From Opitutaceae bacterium (GTDB lineage Bacteria; Verrucomicrobiota; Verrucomicrobiia; Opitutales; Opitutaceae), in NCBI GenBank assembly GCA_015075305.1, contig JABTUS010000001.1, positions 744,001 through 808,000 of the forward strand: a stretch of DNA of 64,000 nucleotides, read 5' to 3'. Position 1 is the stretch's first letter. Each line of letters opens with the position of its first letter. The notes under the pieces are model-generated. The model was not told where the DNA came from. It did no database searches and saw only the letters and a list, made by a program, of their open reading frames with translations. Positions 8,948 to 17,685 of this stretch are shown piece by piece. Made by a program: the position numbers and the translations under genes.

Positions 8948-10186
8948 GTGACAACCCTCCGCCCACGCCCCCAGCCCGGACTCGGTGCCGCCGCCATCGG
9001 AGCGGAGGAGGAAGCCGCTGCCCTTGAGGTTCTGCGACGCCAGGAGTTGTTCCGTTACTACGGCAATGATCCCGCGCGCCCACCCGCTGTGGCGGCAACC
9101 CTGGAACGCGAGGTGTGCGACCGCTTCGGCGTTTCCCACGCCCTCGCGGTCAGCAGTGGAACCGCGGCGCTGGAGATTGTGCTGGGGGCAGCAGGCATCG
9201 GCCCCGGGGACGAGGTCATCGTGCCGGCCTGGAGCTGGATTTCGTGTTTCACCGCCGTTGTGCGCTGCGGCGCGCGTCCCGTGCTGGCGGAGATCGATGC
9301 GTCGCTCTGCATTGATCCCGCGGAAATAGCGCGCCTGCACTCCCCCCGCACCAAGGCCGTCATCGTCGTTCATTTTCAGGGAGCGCCGGCCGACATGCTC
9401 GCGATCGAGCACGCCGCCCATCGCCGCGGGCTGTTCGTGATCGAAGATTGCGCCGAAGCTCCGGGAGCAACCTTCAAGGGTCGGCGGGTCGGAACCTGGA
9501 GTGACGCCGCCATTTTCAGCTTCCAGCACAACAAACCCATGACCGCCGGTGAGGGAGGTCTCGTGGTTACCCGCGACCTTCGCTTGTACGAACGAGCGGT
9601 GCGTTTGCACGATCTCGGACTCTACCGGAATCATCACGCCACAATCCTTCCTCCCCGCGAGCCCGCCTTCGTCGGCGGCCAGTATCGCATGTCGGAACTC
9701 ACGGCCGCAGTCGCTCTCGCCCAGCTCCGCAAGCTGGATCGGATTCGCGACCATTGCCGCGCCCTGAAGGCGCGCATCGCGCCACGGATCCAGGCGCTGT
9801 CCGGGCTGGAGCAGAGGCCCATGGCTGATCCGGATGGCGACTTCGGATTCGAACTCTATTTCTACACGAAATCACCCGACTTCAGCGCAGCGTTCCGCAC
9901 AAGGCTGGACGCACTCAACGTCTGGTGCCAGCAGCGCACCGGAACCTACCCCCAATATCGCCGCGACTACGTCAAAACCGGTCTCGCGGCACACCCGGCC
10001 CTTTCCCCCTTCCGGGAAATGACCCCCTGGCCGGCACCCGGCTACCGGGTGGAGGACTTCCCGCGAACCGAAGACCTCACCTCCCGTTTTGTCGCCCTGC
10101 CTCTCGGCTGGCGCACCACCCTCGATGATGCCGATTACATCGCGGCTTGCATCGAGCAGGTTCACCGGGAGCTGAAACTCGGTTGA
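8948..10186 (+). CDS. DegT/DnrJ/EryC1/StrS-type PLP aminotransferase
   Basis: The product is 412 residues with a GTG start at 8948. The fold-type I sugar-aminotransferase pattern is clear: cofactor loop SSGTAALEIVL, substrate and cofactor region PAWSWISC, VIEDCAEAPGA with the Asp that contacts the pyridine nitrogen, and the Schiff-base lysine in SFQHNKPMTAGEGG (Lys196). The family transaminates keto-sugars bound to nucleotides, or inosose in cyclitol pathways. It follows the isochorismatase-like gene by 48 bp and lies at the end of the saccharide-use block, so a cyclitol or amino-sugar role is plausible, but the substrate is not determined. No full nucleotide-sugar biosynthesis operon is present beside it. 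Confidence 0.85.
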   Translation: MTTLRPRPQPGLGAAAIGAEEEAAALEVLRRQELFRYYGNDPARPPAVAATLEREVCDRFGVSHALAVSSGTAALEIVLGAAGIGPGDEVIVPAWSWISCFTAVVRCGARPVLAEIDASLCIDPAEIARLHSPRTKAVIVVHFQGAPADMLAIEHAAHRRGLFVIEDCAEAPGATFKGRRVGTWSDAAIFSFQHNKPMTAGEGGLVVTRDLRLYERAVRLHDLGLYRNHHATILPPREPAFVGGQYRMSELTAAVALAQLRKLDRIRDHCRALKARIAPRIQALSGLEQRPMADPDGDFGFELYFYTKSPDFSAAFRTRLDALNVWCQQRTGTYPQYRRDYVKTGLAAHPALSPFREMTPWPAPGYRVEDFPRTEDLTSRFVALPLGWRTTLDDADYIAACIEQVHRELKLG

Positions 10187-10360
10187 TCCGCTTTTCCCGA
10201 TCCACGATTATCTGGGGACAATTGTCGGGACTTGAGGAAATCACGCGGATTTCCGTAGACCCCGTATCGCACCTGCCATGCGCCAGTGAAACGGCTTTTC
10301 GGGTGGAAGGATTGGTCTCGAATGCCTCTGCGCCTCTGCTATCCTGCGCATCTCGGACCC

Positions 10361-11512
10361 ATGCACGAAATTCCCCAGACCTGCGAAGCGCTTCTGACCC
10401 ACATGGTGTCATTCGATACCGTAAATCCCGATCATGGCGGACCGGCGGACGGGCAGGCGCGCCTGGCCGCCCATCTCGAGAGGATCGCACACGCGTGGGG
10501 CATGCACACCACAAGGCGGGAGGTATCCAAAGGTGAATACAATCTTATCGTCACCCTGCCCCCACTGCCCGATGCCGCATGGCTGCTTTTTGAAAGCCAC
10601 CTGGACACCGTAAGTCTGGAGGGAATGACCATCCCTCCCCTGCGGATTACGGTCAATGGCTCGCGGCTTCATGGCCGGGGCACCTGCGATACCAAGGGCT
10701 CCGGAGCAGCCATGCTTTGGGCGCTCAAAACCTTCGGAGCGCAGCCAGGACGTCGGCTGAACGCCGGCGTCGTTTTTGTTGTTGACGAGGAGGCTGGCAT
10801 GTCCGGCGCACAGGCGTTCGCGGCACATGACCTTCAGTCCTTCTTTCCGCTGATTGGAATTGTGGTTGGGGAGCCCACGCAATTTCGCCCCGTTGTTGCG
10901 CACAATGGAGCGCTTCGCTGGAGAACGATCACGCGCGGAGTCGCCGCCCACTCGTCGGATCCCACGAAGGGCCGCTCCGCGATTCATGCCATGATGGCCG
11001 TTGTTTCGGCGCTTGAATCCAAAATGATCCCCCTGGCGGTCCGCGAGTTCCCGCTCACAGGCCGCGCCGCCGCCAGCATCAATGTCATCCGGGGCGGAAG
11101 CGCGGTGAACATCATACCCGACTATTGCGAGATCCTGTGTGATCGTCGCCTGATTCCCGGTGAAACCTTGGCGCAGGTGCTGGCGGAACGCGATCGCGCC
11201 CTCGAGGGGCTGCAGGTGGAGAATGACCAGGAATTTCTGGCACCACCGCTCCCGCCCGAGAACTCCTCCAGGCTGCATGGATGGATTACTCCTGCGCTGG
11301 AAAAACTGGGTATCGACGCCACCGCCATCGGCCTCTGCGCGGCCACCGATGCCAGTCACTACGCGGCCGCAGGTGCCCAGGTTGTCGTCCTGGGTCCCGG
11401 TGACATCGCGCAGGCTCACACCAAGGACGAGTTCCTCGACCGCCAGGAACTCGCTCGTGCCACCTCGCTCTATCTCGAATTTCTGCGCCTCGCCCCGCCG
11501 GCATCACAGTGA
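10361..11512 (+). CDS. M20-family metallopeptidase/deacylase (ArgE/DapE type)
   Basis: The start is placed at ATG 10361, giving 383 residues beginning MHEIPQTCEALLTHMVSFDTVNP, as usual for the family; upstream ATGs at 10322 and 10286 would add residues without homology. Zinc-site motifs are in order: ESHLDTV (His and Asp), GRGTCDTKGSGA (bridging Asp), VVDEEAGMSG (general-base Glu and metal Glu), GEPT, and C-terminal ATDASHYAAAGAQ. A dimerisation domain lies at roughly residues 180-290 (RGVAAHSSDPTKGRSA). M20 enzymes hydrolyse N-acyl amino acids or dipeptides; acetylornithine deacetylase and succinyl-diaminopimelate desuccinylase are the closest types. No arginine or lysine pathway gene adjoins, so the substrate is open. 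Confidence 0.8.
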   Translation: MHEIPQTCEALLTHMVSFDTVNPDHGGPADGQARLAAHLERIAHAWGMHTTRREVSKGEYNLIVTLPPLPDAAWLLFESHLDTVSLEGMTIPPLRITVNGSRLHGRGTCDTKGSGAAMLWALKTFGAQPGRRLNAGVVFVVDEEAGMSGAQAFAAHDLQSFFPLIGIVVGEPTQFRPVVAHNGALRWRTITRGVAAHSSDPTKGRSAIHAMMAVVSALESKMIPLAVREFPLTGRAAASINVIRGGSAVNIIPDYCEILCDRRLIPGETLAQVLAERDRALEGLQVENDQEFLAPPLPPENSSRLHGWITPALEKLGIDATAIGLCAATDASHYAAAGAQVVVLGPGDIAQAHTKDEFLDRQELARATSLYLEFLRLAPPASQ

Positions 11513-11608
11513 CCAATAAACAAGCGGGTCGCTCATGACATTCATTGGCCGGATGACGCGCTCGCCCACTCGTTGACAGCGATTTCACCGCAAGGCTAGC
11601 CTAACGCA

Positions 11609-12589
11609 ATGGAGAAGCCCGTCTATACGCTTGAGTTTGAAAAGCCTCTGCGTGAATTGAGCGCGCAGCTCGACCAGCTCCGACAGCAGTCATTGGAGAA
11701 CAATCTTGATGTCGCCTCTGAAATTGCGGCCATTGAACGCAAGATAGCGGCAACCCAGCGGGAAATCTATTCGAGCCTCACGGCCTGGCAGCGCGTGCAG
11801 ATCGCGCGCCATCCCAAACGTCCCTACGCGCTGGATTACGTCGCCGCCATCAGCGAGGGGTTTCAGGAATTCCACGGCGACCGGCAGTTCAACGATGATC
11901 GCGCCCTCGTCGGCGGCACTGCCTTCTTCAAAGGCAGCGCAGTGATGATCATCGCGCAGCACAAGGGCAGGGACACCAAGGAAAAGGTCAGTCGCAATTT
12001 CGGCATGCCCCAGCCCGAGGGCTATCGAAAGGCTCTGCGACTCATGAAAATGGCGGAGAAATTCGGTCTGCCCGTTCTCTCTTTCATCGACACCCCTGGC
12101 GCCTATCCGGGCCTCAGTTCAGAAGAGCGGCACGTGTCGGAAGCGATTGCAGTCAACCTGCGTGAAATGGCCCTCCTCAAGGTTCCCACGATCGCCATCG
12201 TTGTGGGTGAAGGCGGCTCCGGTGGTGCGCTCGGCATCGGCGTGACAGATCGCGTGCTCATTTTCGAAAACAGCTATTACTCGGTCATCTCACCCGAAGG
12301 GTGCGCGGCCATCCTCTGGAAGGACGCCTCGTCCGCTGAAAAGGCTGCCAAGGCGATGAAGCTGACGGCCGCCGATCTTGAGAAGTTTGGCGTTGTCGAC
12401 GAAATACTCCCGGAACCCTTCGGCGGCGCGCACAACAATCTGGAGCAGACGGCAAGAGGGCTCGGCGAGGCCATTCAGCGTCATCTCGACGAGCTGAGTC
12501 AGCTCTCGCTCGACAGTCTCCTTGACGCACGCTACATGCGCCTGCGCTCACTCGGCCTCTATGAGGAGGCCGGCGTCGTTCACAATTGA
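11609..12589 (+). CDS. accA: Acetyl-CoA carboxylase carboxyltransferase subunit alpha
   Basis: The 326-residue length is normal for AccA. The N-terminus (YTLEFEKPLRELSAQLDQL) is the usual helical region; the carboxyltransferase core shows ALDYVAAISEGFQEFHGDR, FGMPQPEGYRKALRLMK, FIDTPGAYPG, and GEGGSGGALGIGV with SPEGCAAILWKD. AccA with AccD forms the carboxyltransferase half of cytosolic acetyl-CoA carboxylase and transfers CO2 from carboxybiotin to acetyl-CoA, giving malonyl-CoA for fatty acid synthesis. It stands alone: accD, accB and accC are not in the window. It converges with tolB, the two genes ending 30 bp apart, and no strong terminator was seen between them. Confidence 0.97.
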   Translation: MEKPVYTLEFEKPLRELSAQLDQLRQQSLENNLDVASEIAAIERKIAATQREIYSSLTAWQRVQIARHPKRPYALDYVAAISEGFQEFHGDRQFNDDRALVGGTAFFKGSAVMIIAQHKGRDTKEKVSRNFGMPQPEGYRKALRLMKMAEKFGLPVLSFIDTPGAYPGLSSEERHVSEAIAVNLREMALLKVPTIAIVVGEGGSGGALGIGVTDRVLIFENSYYSVISPEGCAAILWKDASSAEKAAKAMKLTAADLEKFGVVDEILPEPFGGAHNNLEQTARGLGEAIQRHLDELSQLSLDSLLDARYMRLRSLGLYEEAGVVHN

Positions 12590-12619
12590 GGCGCAGACAG
12601 GCTTGCGACGAAGCGCGGC

Positions 12620-13816
12620 TCAGGGTCCCCAGACACTGGCCTGCAGCACGCGGCTCCCGGCGCCACTGATGAACGTGGACTTGCCGGTCTCCGTATCCAA
12701 AATCGCAAGACGCGGACCGCCTGAAACCCGCTGCGTATAGACGAGATGGCGGCCATCCGCCAGCCAGCTTGGCTCCACGCAGTCACCCGGCCCCTTGGAC
12801 ACCACGCGCGTCGGTGTGCGTCCGCTGAGATCGTGCACCGCAATCTTCAGGCTGTTTCCCTCGCGAATCGTGAAGGCGATCATGTTGGGATTGCCGCGAC
12901 TCCAGTCGGGCTCCGCGCAGTAGCGGCTGATGTTCGTCGACAGCCTGCGTGAGGGCCCGCCAGCCGCAGGCATCACGAACAATTGAGGACCACCCAATTG
13001 GTCCGACACATAGACGATCTGAAGTCCATCCGGGGAGAAGCACGGACCCGCCTCGCCCGAGGCCGTGCGCGTACGCCGCGAAATCTGACGGCCCTGCGCA
13101 TTGCTGACATAAACCTCGGGGTTGCCCTCGCCACTCAGCACCATGGCCACCTGCTGGCCGTTCGGGCTGTACCGCGCGCTCATGTTCGTGCCCTTGAAGC
13201 TCACAAATGTCGATCGCTGCAGCGAACCGAGATCGAGAAGGAAAACGTCAGGAAATCCCGTCCTGAAATAGCTTGTGTACAGGAGCTTTCGTCCATCCGG
13301 CGACCAACGCGGCGTCATCGCCTGCGAATTGTCGCGGGTGATTTGTCTAACCTCTCCGAAAAAAAGATCGCCCGTCGCCACTTCCATGGCCTTGCCGCTC
13401 TCCACGATGAAGGCCAGCCGGCTAGCAAAGAATCCCTTGAGGCCACTGGTCTTCTCAACCGCAAAATCCGCCGCACGAAACAAGGCGTTGCGCGCACTCG
13501 TTCCCGAAAAAACCTGCGAAGCCACTGGCGCGGTGCCGCGCGCAATGTCCACCTTCACCTGGTTCGCTCCGACGGGGGAAAAATTGATCGAGAACATCCC
13601 GCCGCTGCCTACGAGCCGAAAACGGCCATGGGCGCCGAACGCGGTGTGAGCCAGGCGTTCGACCTCCGGGTTCGCCCCTGTGACATGAATCGCAATCGTT
13701 TTCACGTCTGCGGAGATGACGATTTCGCCGAGTTTGGTGACTCCCTGCGCGAGAGCGCCGCCCGACGCGGGCGACAGCATGACACAGATCAGGAAAAACC
13801 GTTGGAAGATTTGCAT
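12620..13816 (-). CDS. tolB: TolB-like beta-propeller periplasmic protein
   Basis: The start at ATG 13816 gives a 398-residue precursor with a signal peptide (MQIFQRFFLICVMLSPASGGALAQ). An N-terminal alpha/beta domain (about residues 35-150) precedes WD40-like TolB repeats: PRWSPDGRKLLYTSY, ARYSPNGQQVAMVLS, PCFSPDGLQIVYVSD, PDWSRGNPNMIAFT and PSWLADGRHLVYTQ. TolB acts in the periplasm with Pal and the TolQRA complex in outer-membrane constriction during division. No tolQRA or pal gene is adjacent, which is common outside Proteobacteria. It diverges from mrp with a shared 108-bp intergenic region. A general TolB-family propeller is certain; identity as the Tol-Pal component is likely rather than proven. 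Confidence 0.85.
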   Translation of the reverse strand: MQIFQRFFLICVMLSPASGGALAQGVTKLGEIVISADVKTIAIHVTGANPEVERLAHTAFGAHGRFRLVGSGGMFSINFSPVGANQVKVDIARGTAPVASQVFSGTSARNALFRAADFAVEKTSGLKGFFASRLAFIVESGKAMEVATGDLFFGEVRQITRDNSQAMTPRWSPDGRKLLYTSYFRTGFPDVFLLDLGSLQRSTFVSFKGTNMSARYSPNGQQVAMVLSGEGNPEVYVSNAQGRQISRRTRTASGEAGPCFSPDGLQIVYVSDQLGGPQLFVMPAAGGPSRRLSTNISRYCAEPDWSRGNPNMIAFTIREGNSLKIAVHDLSGRTPTRVVSKGPGDCVEPSWLADGRHLVYTQRVSGGPRLAILDTETGKSTFISGAGSRVLQASVWGP

Positions 13817-13924
13817 GGATGGAAAAAACGAGGAAGAACAGTGCAGGAACGGCATTTCTATTTACAGCCTCCGCTCTCAAAACAACGTCAAAACCTTTCC
13901 GTTCCAGAAAACCTCGCATTTGCT

Positions 13925-14992
13925 GTGACATCCGACGCGATCAAAGAACACCTGAAGCAAGTAAAGTATCCTGGTTTCAGCCGGGATATCGTTTCGTTCG
14001 GCCTGGTCCGATCCGCCGCTTGGATCGACGGCACGGTCAAGGTGGCGCTGGAGCTAACCACAAGCGACCCGAAGATTCCCCTGCAACTGAAGGGTGAAGT
14101 CGAGAAGTGCCTGCGTGTCATCCCCGGTGCAAAGGACATCATCATCGATGTCGCGGTGAAACCCGTGCGCCCGCCATCCGGCGGCGCATCCGCGGGTGTT
14201 GGAGCCTCGACCCGGAAGACCAGCCGATATTCCGTGGCGATTGCCTCCGGCAAGGGTGGCGTCGGCAAGAGCACCTTCTCCGTCAATCTCGCCTGTGCAC
14301 TCGCCCAGGTCCTCAGCGCCCAGGGAAAGCCTGGACAGGTTGGGCTTCTGGACTCCGACATCTATGGCCCAAGCGTACCCCTGATGATCGGCGCACACGG
14401 CCGGCCTGAGCTTGAGGGGGAAATGCTCATTCCGCTGGAGGCTCACGGCGTGAAGGTCATGAGCATGGGCTTCCTCGTGGATGACAACACCCCGGTCGTC
14501 TGGCGCGGCCCGATGATCATGAAAACAATCCAGCAGTTCGTCCAGAATGTGAAATGGGGCGATCTCGAGATCCTGCTTGTGGATCTGCCCCCGGGCACCG
14601 GGGACGCGCAGCTTTCCCTCGTGCAAACAATCCAGCTCGATGGAGCCGTGATCGTGACAACGCCGCAGCCCGCCGCAACCAATGTCGCGCGCAAGGGCGC
14701 GTTGATGTTCAAGAAGGTGAATGTCCCCCTGCTCGGTGTGGCGGAAAACATGAGCTGGTTCATCGATTCCGCTGGGAAGAAGCAAATGCTGTTTGGAGAG
14801 GGCGGCGGCGCACGCACCGCGGAGAACCTGGAAACCGTGCTGCTCGGGCAGGTTCCCCTGCACCCGGACATCCGCAGCGCCAGCGATGAAGGTCGCCCGC
14901 TTGTTGTGAGCGAACCAGACCATCCCGCGAGCATCATTTTCCGCTCCATCGCGGAAACACTTCTTCATCAACTGGCCGGGAAGCAGGGCTGA
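13925..14992 (+). CDS. mrp: Mrp/NBP35-family iron-sulfur carrier ATPase
   Basis: GTG 13925 is the start that fits the family (TSDAIKEHLKQVKYPGFSRDIVSFGLV), giving 355 residues; another in-frame GTG (13841) would add an unlikely tail. Residues ~1-85 form the MIP18/DUF59-type domain; the ATPase domain follows with the deviant Walker A GKGGVGKST, Walker B-like LLVDLPPGTGD, and TTPQPAA. Mrp proteins bind and transfer Fe-S clusters in the cytosol. The usual CxxC cluster ligand after ENMS is missing: the sequence reads ENMSWFIDSAGKKQMLFG, so metal binding must differ, as in other CxxC-less members. It diverges from tolB. Confidence 0.92.
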   Translation: MTSDAIKEHLKQVKYPGFSRDIVSFGLVRSAAWIDGTVKVALELTTSDPKIPLQLKGEVEKCLRVIPGAKDIIIDVAVKPVRPPSGGASAGVGASTRKTSRYSVAIASGKGGVGKSTFSVNLACALAQVLSAQGKPGQVGLLDSDIYGPSVPLMIGAHGRPELEGEMLIPLEAHGVKVMSMGFLVDDNTPVVWRGPMIMKTIQQFVQNVKWGDLEILLVDLPPGTGDAQLSLVQTIQLDGAVIVTTPQPAATNVARKGALMFKKVNVPLLGVAENMSWFIDSAGKKQMLFGEGGGARTAENLETVLLGQVPLHPDIRSASDEGRPLVVSEPDHPASIIFRSIAETLLHQLAGKQG

Positions 14993-15050
14993 CCGCTGGT
15001 GTATCGCAAATTGAAACCTTTCGGCATATGCGCAAAAACATGCACTAAGG

Positions 15051-15078
15051 TTGACAGGAGGAAAAGTGACCCTATTTT
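15051..15078 (+). promoter_or_regulatory. Putative sigma-70 promoter
   Basis: A consensus TTGACA (15051-15056) is followed after 16 bp by TATTTT (15073-15078) in an AT-richer stretch between mrp and the 84-residue protein gene. The gene start lies about 130 bp downstream. Inferred from sequence only. Confidence 0.45.
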
Positions 15079-15215
15079 TACGGTTGCTGAAGGATCTATG
15101 ACGTTCGTGATCGTTTCAACTCGACGGGACACATTCAAACGCCCTGCGCCGAGTAATTCCGCCAGATTATTGCGCTGGTGTCTTTCACCGAAAAATTGAT
15201 CCAGCCGTGGTAGCC

Positions 15216-15470
15216 ATGACGTCCTCCTCCTACTCGTCAGAACACACCGGATCTCGCGACTTCGTGAAGAACTCGTCGCTCTATCAGGAGTTTCTTGCCG
15301 AAAGGGAGGAGATACTGAAGCACAAATGGCTGGAGTCGGAGCGCCTCGGCTACGACATCGGTTTCGAGCGCGCCCTCTTGGACTGGATTCGCAAACATCG
15401 CGAAAACTGGCGCGCGCACCGCCGAGCCCAGAGCCCGCAGCAGTCAAGCGCCTCGGCGGGCACACGCTGA
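15216..15470 (+). CDS. Small conserved hypothetical protein (84 aa)
   Basis: The ATG at 15216 gives an 84-residue, charged, probably cytosolic and helical protein; GTG 15207 is an alternative. The core YQEFLAEREEILKHKW and SERLGYDIGFERALLDWI resembles the short 'HRW.LSE..GRDVG...A' segment I associate with DUF4032-type proteins, where it occurs as a C-terminal piece, but this match is from memory and weak. No signal peptide or membrane segment is visible. A good promoter candidate lies upstream (15051-15078), and the gene is single, ending before the rpmG terminator. Function unknown. Confidence 0.65.
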   Translation: MTSSSYSSEHTGSRDFVKNSSLYQEFLAEREEILKHKWLESERLGYDIGFERALLDWIRKHRENWRAHRRAQSPQQSSASAGTR

Positions 15471-15658
15471 CAGTTTGCTCCGTGAATGATGCCAGGCTGT
15501 CCGATTGGGAGGCAATCATGCGCATCCGGAGGAACTCACTGACGCAGTTTGGATCATCCGCTGCCTGACCCATCAGCCGCTGGAGTGCCGCCTCGCAATC
15601 CGCTACTCCGCTCCCGCCATTCGGAGTCCCCGCTGACGCATCACCGGGCTGCGGGCGT

Positions 15659-15683
15659 AAAAAAACCGAGCGACTGCTCGGTT
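15659..15683 (-). terminator. Intrinsic terminator of rpmG
   Basis: Read on the minus strand: stem AACCGAGC, loop AGTC, stem GCTCGGTT, then a T-run continuing to about 15659. It lies 44 bp beyond the rpmG stop and fits Rho-independent termination. Confidence 0.85.
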
Positions 15684-15727
15684 CTTGCATTTTGGCCGGC
15701 GCGGCCGTGCGGCGAATTGTTTGCCGC

Positions 15728-15892
15728 TTATTTGATTTCCTTGTGAAGCGTGTGGCGCTTGAGGAAGGGGTTGTACTTCTTCTTCTCGATGCGCTCGGTC
15801 ACCGTCTTCTTGTTGCGTCGGGTGAGGTAACGGGAAACGGGCTTTCCCTCCTTGCGGGCTTCAGTGCACTCCAGTGTGACAACTTCTTGCAT
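15728..15892 (-). CDS. rpmG: 50S ribosomal protein L33
   Basis: This 54-residue basic protein has the start at ATG 15892; longer upstream extensions lack L33 similarity. The sequence [16 protein letters not shown], then [35 protein letters not shown]-type C-terminus, is typical of L33. The four zinc-ribbon cysteines of the C+ form are not present (only one Cys), so this is a zinc-free (C-) L33. It sits in the large ribosomal subunit near the E site. The gene is transcribed alone, with its own terminator, and lacks the rpmB neighbour seen in enterobacteria. Confidence 0.95.
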   Translation of the reverse strand: MQEVVTLECTEARKEGKPVSRYLTRRNKKTVTERIEKKKYNPFLKRHTLHKEIK

Positions 15893-15995
15893 GTTATATG
15901 GCGATTGAAGGGTTAGCTCAACCGCCGCCAATGCCGGGCGCAATCCCAAAATGCCACTGAAAAGACCCCTCCATCATTGCTTGCATCCCCCTCCG

Positions 15996-16025
15996 TTGGC
16001 AGGGGCATGCTTTGTCATGCCCTGG
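15996..16025 (-). repeat. Palindromic repeat copy A
   Basis: GGGGCATG (16001-16008), loop CTTTGT, CATGCCCC (16015-16022) forms a perfect 8-bp stem. Its reverse complement, CCAGGGGCATGACAAAGCAT followed by GCCCCTGCCA, matches copies B (16171) and C (23775). Confidence 0.6.
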
Positions 16026-16170
16026 CGACGCGCGTTGCCCCACAACGCCGGTCAATACGCTCACCAACGCATTCCTCCCCTCCCGTTCTCCCCTCTTCTC
16101 CTCTTCTCTCTCCTTCGCGCCCTCGCGCCTTCGCGTTTAAACATCCGGTGAAATTTCGCCTCGCCAGTCT

Positions 16171-16199
16171 CCAGGGCACGACGGAGCGCGCACCTCCAA
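16171..16199 (+). repeat. Palindromic repeat copy B
   Basis: CCAGGGCACGACGGAGCGCG followed by CACCTCCAA aligns to copies A and C across its full length, but its right arm is degraded so the stem is weaker. It lies just past the end of the EIIA-DAC gene. Confidence 0.5.
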
Positions 16200-16213
16200 A
16201 GTTGGCCCCGCCG

Positions 16214-17569
16214 CTACGCCGGGGACATTTTCCGCTCGGTCAGCGGCAGCATGACGCCGCGCCGGAAAAGGTTCACCTGCCCGGTGCTGGACGAAACCAC
16301 GATTGAGATGCATTCGGTAGCCACGCTGATCGCGGCGGCGGCCGCGTGGCGGCTGCCGAGGCCGCTCGGAAGCGCATGATCGGAATCGGTTGCCTGAAGC
16401 AGACTGCCCGCGGAAAGCACGACGCCATCCCCGCGGATGATGAAGGCGCCATCAAGGAGGGAATACTCCTTGATCGTTTCATCCATGAACGGATTCAGGA
16501 TGTTCCGGTCCTCCTCCTTGTATCCGAAAAATGGATTCAAGACGAGCGGCTTGATCAGCTTCTCGACCTTCGCGGTGTCGCCAACGACGAACAGGCATCC
16601 CACCGGCCGCCCCTCCCTTCCCTCAACCGCAAGCTCCGTGGCAACCGCGATGACCCTCTCGAGAACCTCGGGTCGGACATCCGGCGGGAGAAGCTCCGCA
16701 TGGCCCGTCAGCAGCGTCTGGAACTCACGCTCGACATCCACCACCACCAGCGTGTCGAACTGGTTGCTGCCCGTGATGCCGGCGATGCAGCACACACGAT
16801 CGTTGAAGGATATGATGCCGTGGGTCAGCCCGACAAGCATCGCACTGCGCAACTGCGCCAGGCGCGCCTTGGAAAAGGACCGGACCTGGATGGTGTCAGC
16901 AAACGCCGAATGGTCCTCCCCAGCCTCAATCGGGTTTCGCGTGACAAGGATCGTTTTCAGCTTCGGCTGTATCATGCCAGCCTCGATTCCACCCACAAAG
17001 GTGTCCCCAAAAACCATCAGCGCCCCGCAGCCGGCGCCCCTGGCCACACGCTCCGCCTCCCGAAGCATCAGGCGGTTCACGCGGTTTTGCTGCGCCTGAA
17101 TCGGCCGCCCCGCAATGCCTCCCAGCCCGGCGATCAGCTTTGTGTAGAGATCGTCAAGATCCGGTGCGATGAGCAGACTGTCAATGAACTCGGGCTCCTT
17201 GAAAAGGCGGGCGAGCGACGCCAGGACCGGCAGGTAGCTGCGCGCCCTTTCCCCGGCAATCAACATCAGGATGAAATGTATGCGCTCATCGCTTGCTCCT
17301 CCATCATGCCGGATTCCCGCCTTGCTGCGCCCAACAGCGAGGACGTATGGACGCGACATCTTGACCCGCGCGTGCGGCAGGGAGACGCCATTGCCCAGAT
17401 AGGTCGTCATTGTGCCCTCCCGCTGCAAGAGGCTGCGAAGCAGGACCTCGGGTTTCAGGTCGGGAAATTTCGCCACCGAGACATCCAAGAGCTCCTGAAG
17501 CGCCCCCTTCAAATCCGAGCTCTTCAGCTCAACGAGACGGCTTCTGGCTATGATCTTGTCGAGACGCAT
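16214..17569 (-). CDS. PTS EIIA-type / diadenylate cyclase (DAC) fusion protein
   Basis: A 451-residue protein with three parts. Residues ~1-150 form a type-2 EIIA (PtsN/EIIA-Ntr-like) domain with the phospho-accepting histidine context GVSLPHARV (His66). Residues ~165-300 resemble the pyruvate-kinase-C-like alpha/beta domain that precedes DAC domains in some proteins (GALMVFGDTFVGG; GITGSNQFDTLVVVD). Residues ~330-450 form a DisA_N/DAC domain with both catalytic motifs: DGA (373-375) and GLGSRHAAAAA (Arg407-His408). DAC domains condense two ATP to cyclic di-AMP. The arrangement suggests c-di-AMP synthesis controlled by PTS phosphorylation, which is inference. No membrane segment is seen. It follows nuoA on the same strand by 116 bp. 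Confidence 0.88.
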   Translation of the reverse strand: MRLDKIIARSRLVELKSSDLKGALQELLDVSVAKFPDLKPEVLLRSLLQREGTMTTYLGNGVSLPHARVKMSRPYVLAVGRSKAGIRHDGGASDERIHFILMLIAGERARSYLPVLASLARLFKEPEFIDSLLIAPDLDDLYTKLIAGLGGIAGRPIQAQQNRVNRLMLREAERVARGAGCGALMVFGDTFVGGIEAGMIQPKLKTILVTRNPIEAGEDHSAFADTIQVRSFSKARLAQLRSAMLVGLTHGIISFNDRVCCIAGITGSNQFDTLVVVDVEREFQTLLTGHAELLPPDVRPEVLERVIAVATELAVEGREGRPVGCLFVVGDTAKVEKLIKPLVLNPFFGYKEEDRNILNPFMDETIKEYSLLDGAFIIRGDGVVLSAGSLLQATDSDHALPSGLGSRHAAAAAISVATECISIVVSSSTGQVNLFRRGVMLPLTERKMSPA

Positions 17570-17685
17570 GTTGAAATGGCTGTGGTCAGCGATTCGAAAT
17601 CAATCGACTCCCTGGAAAGGCTGGTGACCCCGATGCCATTCCAGCATCCGCGACGCATCCCCGGGCGCCGCCGGTCCAGCCTCGT

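Larger units (their letters stand above)
15893..16213. other. Intergenic region with palindromic repeats
   Basis: These 321 bp between rpmG and the EIIA-DAC gene hold two copies of the CCAGGGCAYG palindromic repeat (listed separately) and a pyrimidine-rich tract around 16070-16130. No gene or tRNA could be supported. Confidence 0.5.

Noticed and set aside
10217-10226. Palindrome GACAATTGTC between the aminotransferase and M20 genes
   Set aside because: A 10-bp palindrome can occur by chance in 64 kb, and no second copy or regulator context supports it.
12983-13924. Long + strand open frame running into mrp
   Set aside because: The first ~315 codons are antisense to tolB and lack homology; the real Mrp start fits GTG 13925.
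14999-15199. 66-codon + strand frame after mrp
   Set aside because: It overlaps the promoter candidate and shows no conserved features.
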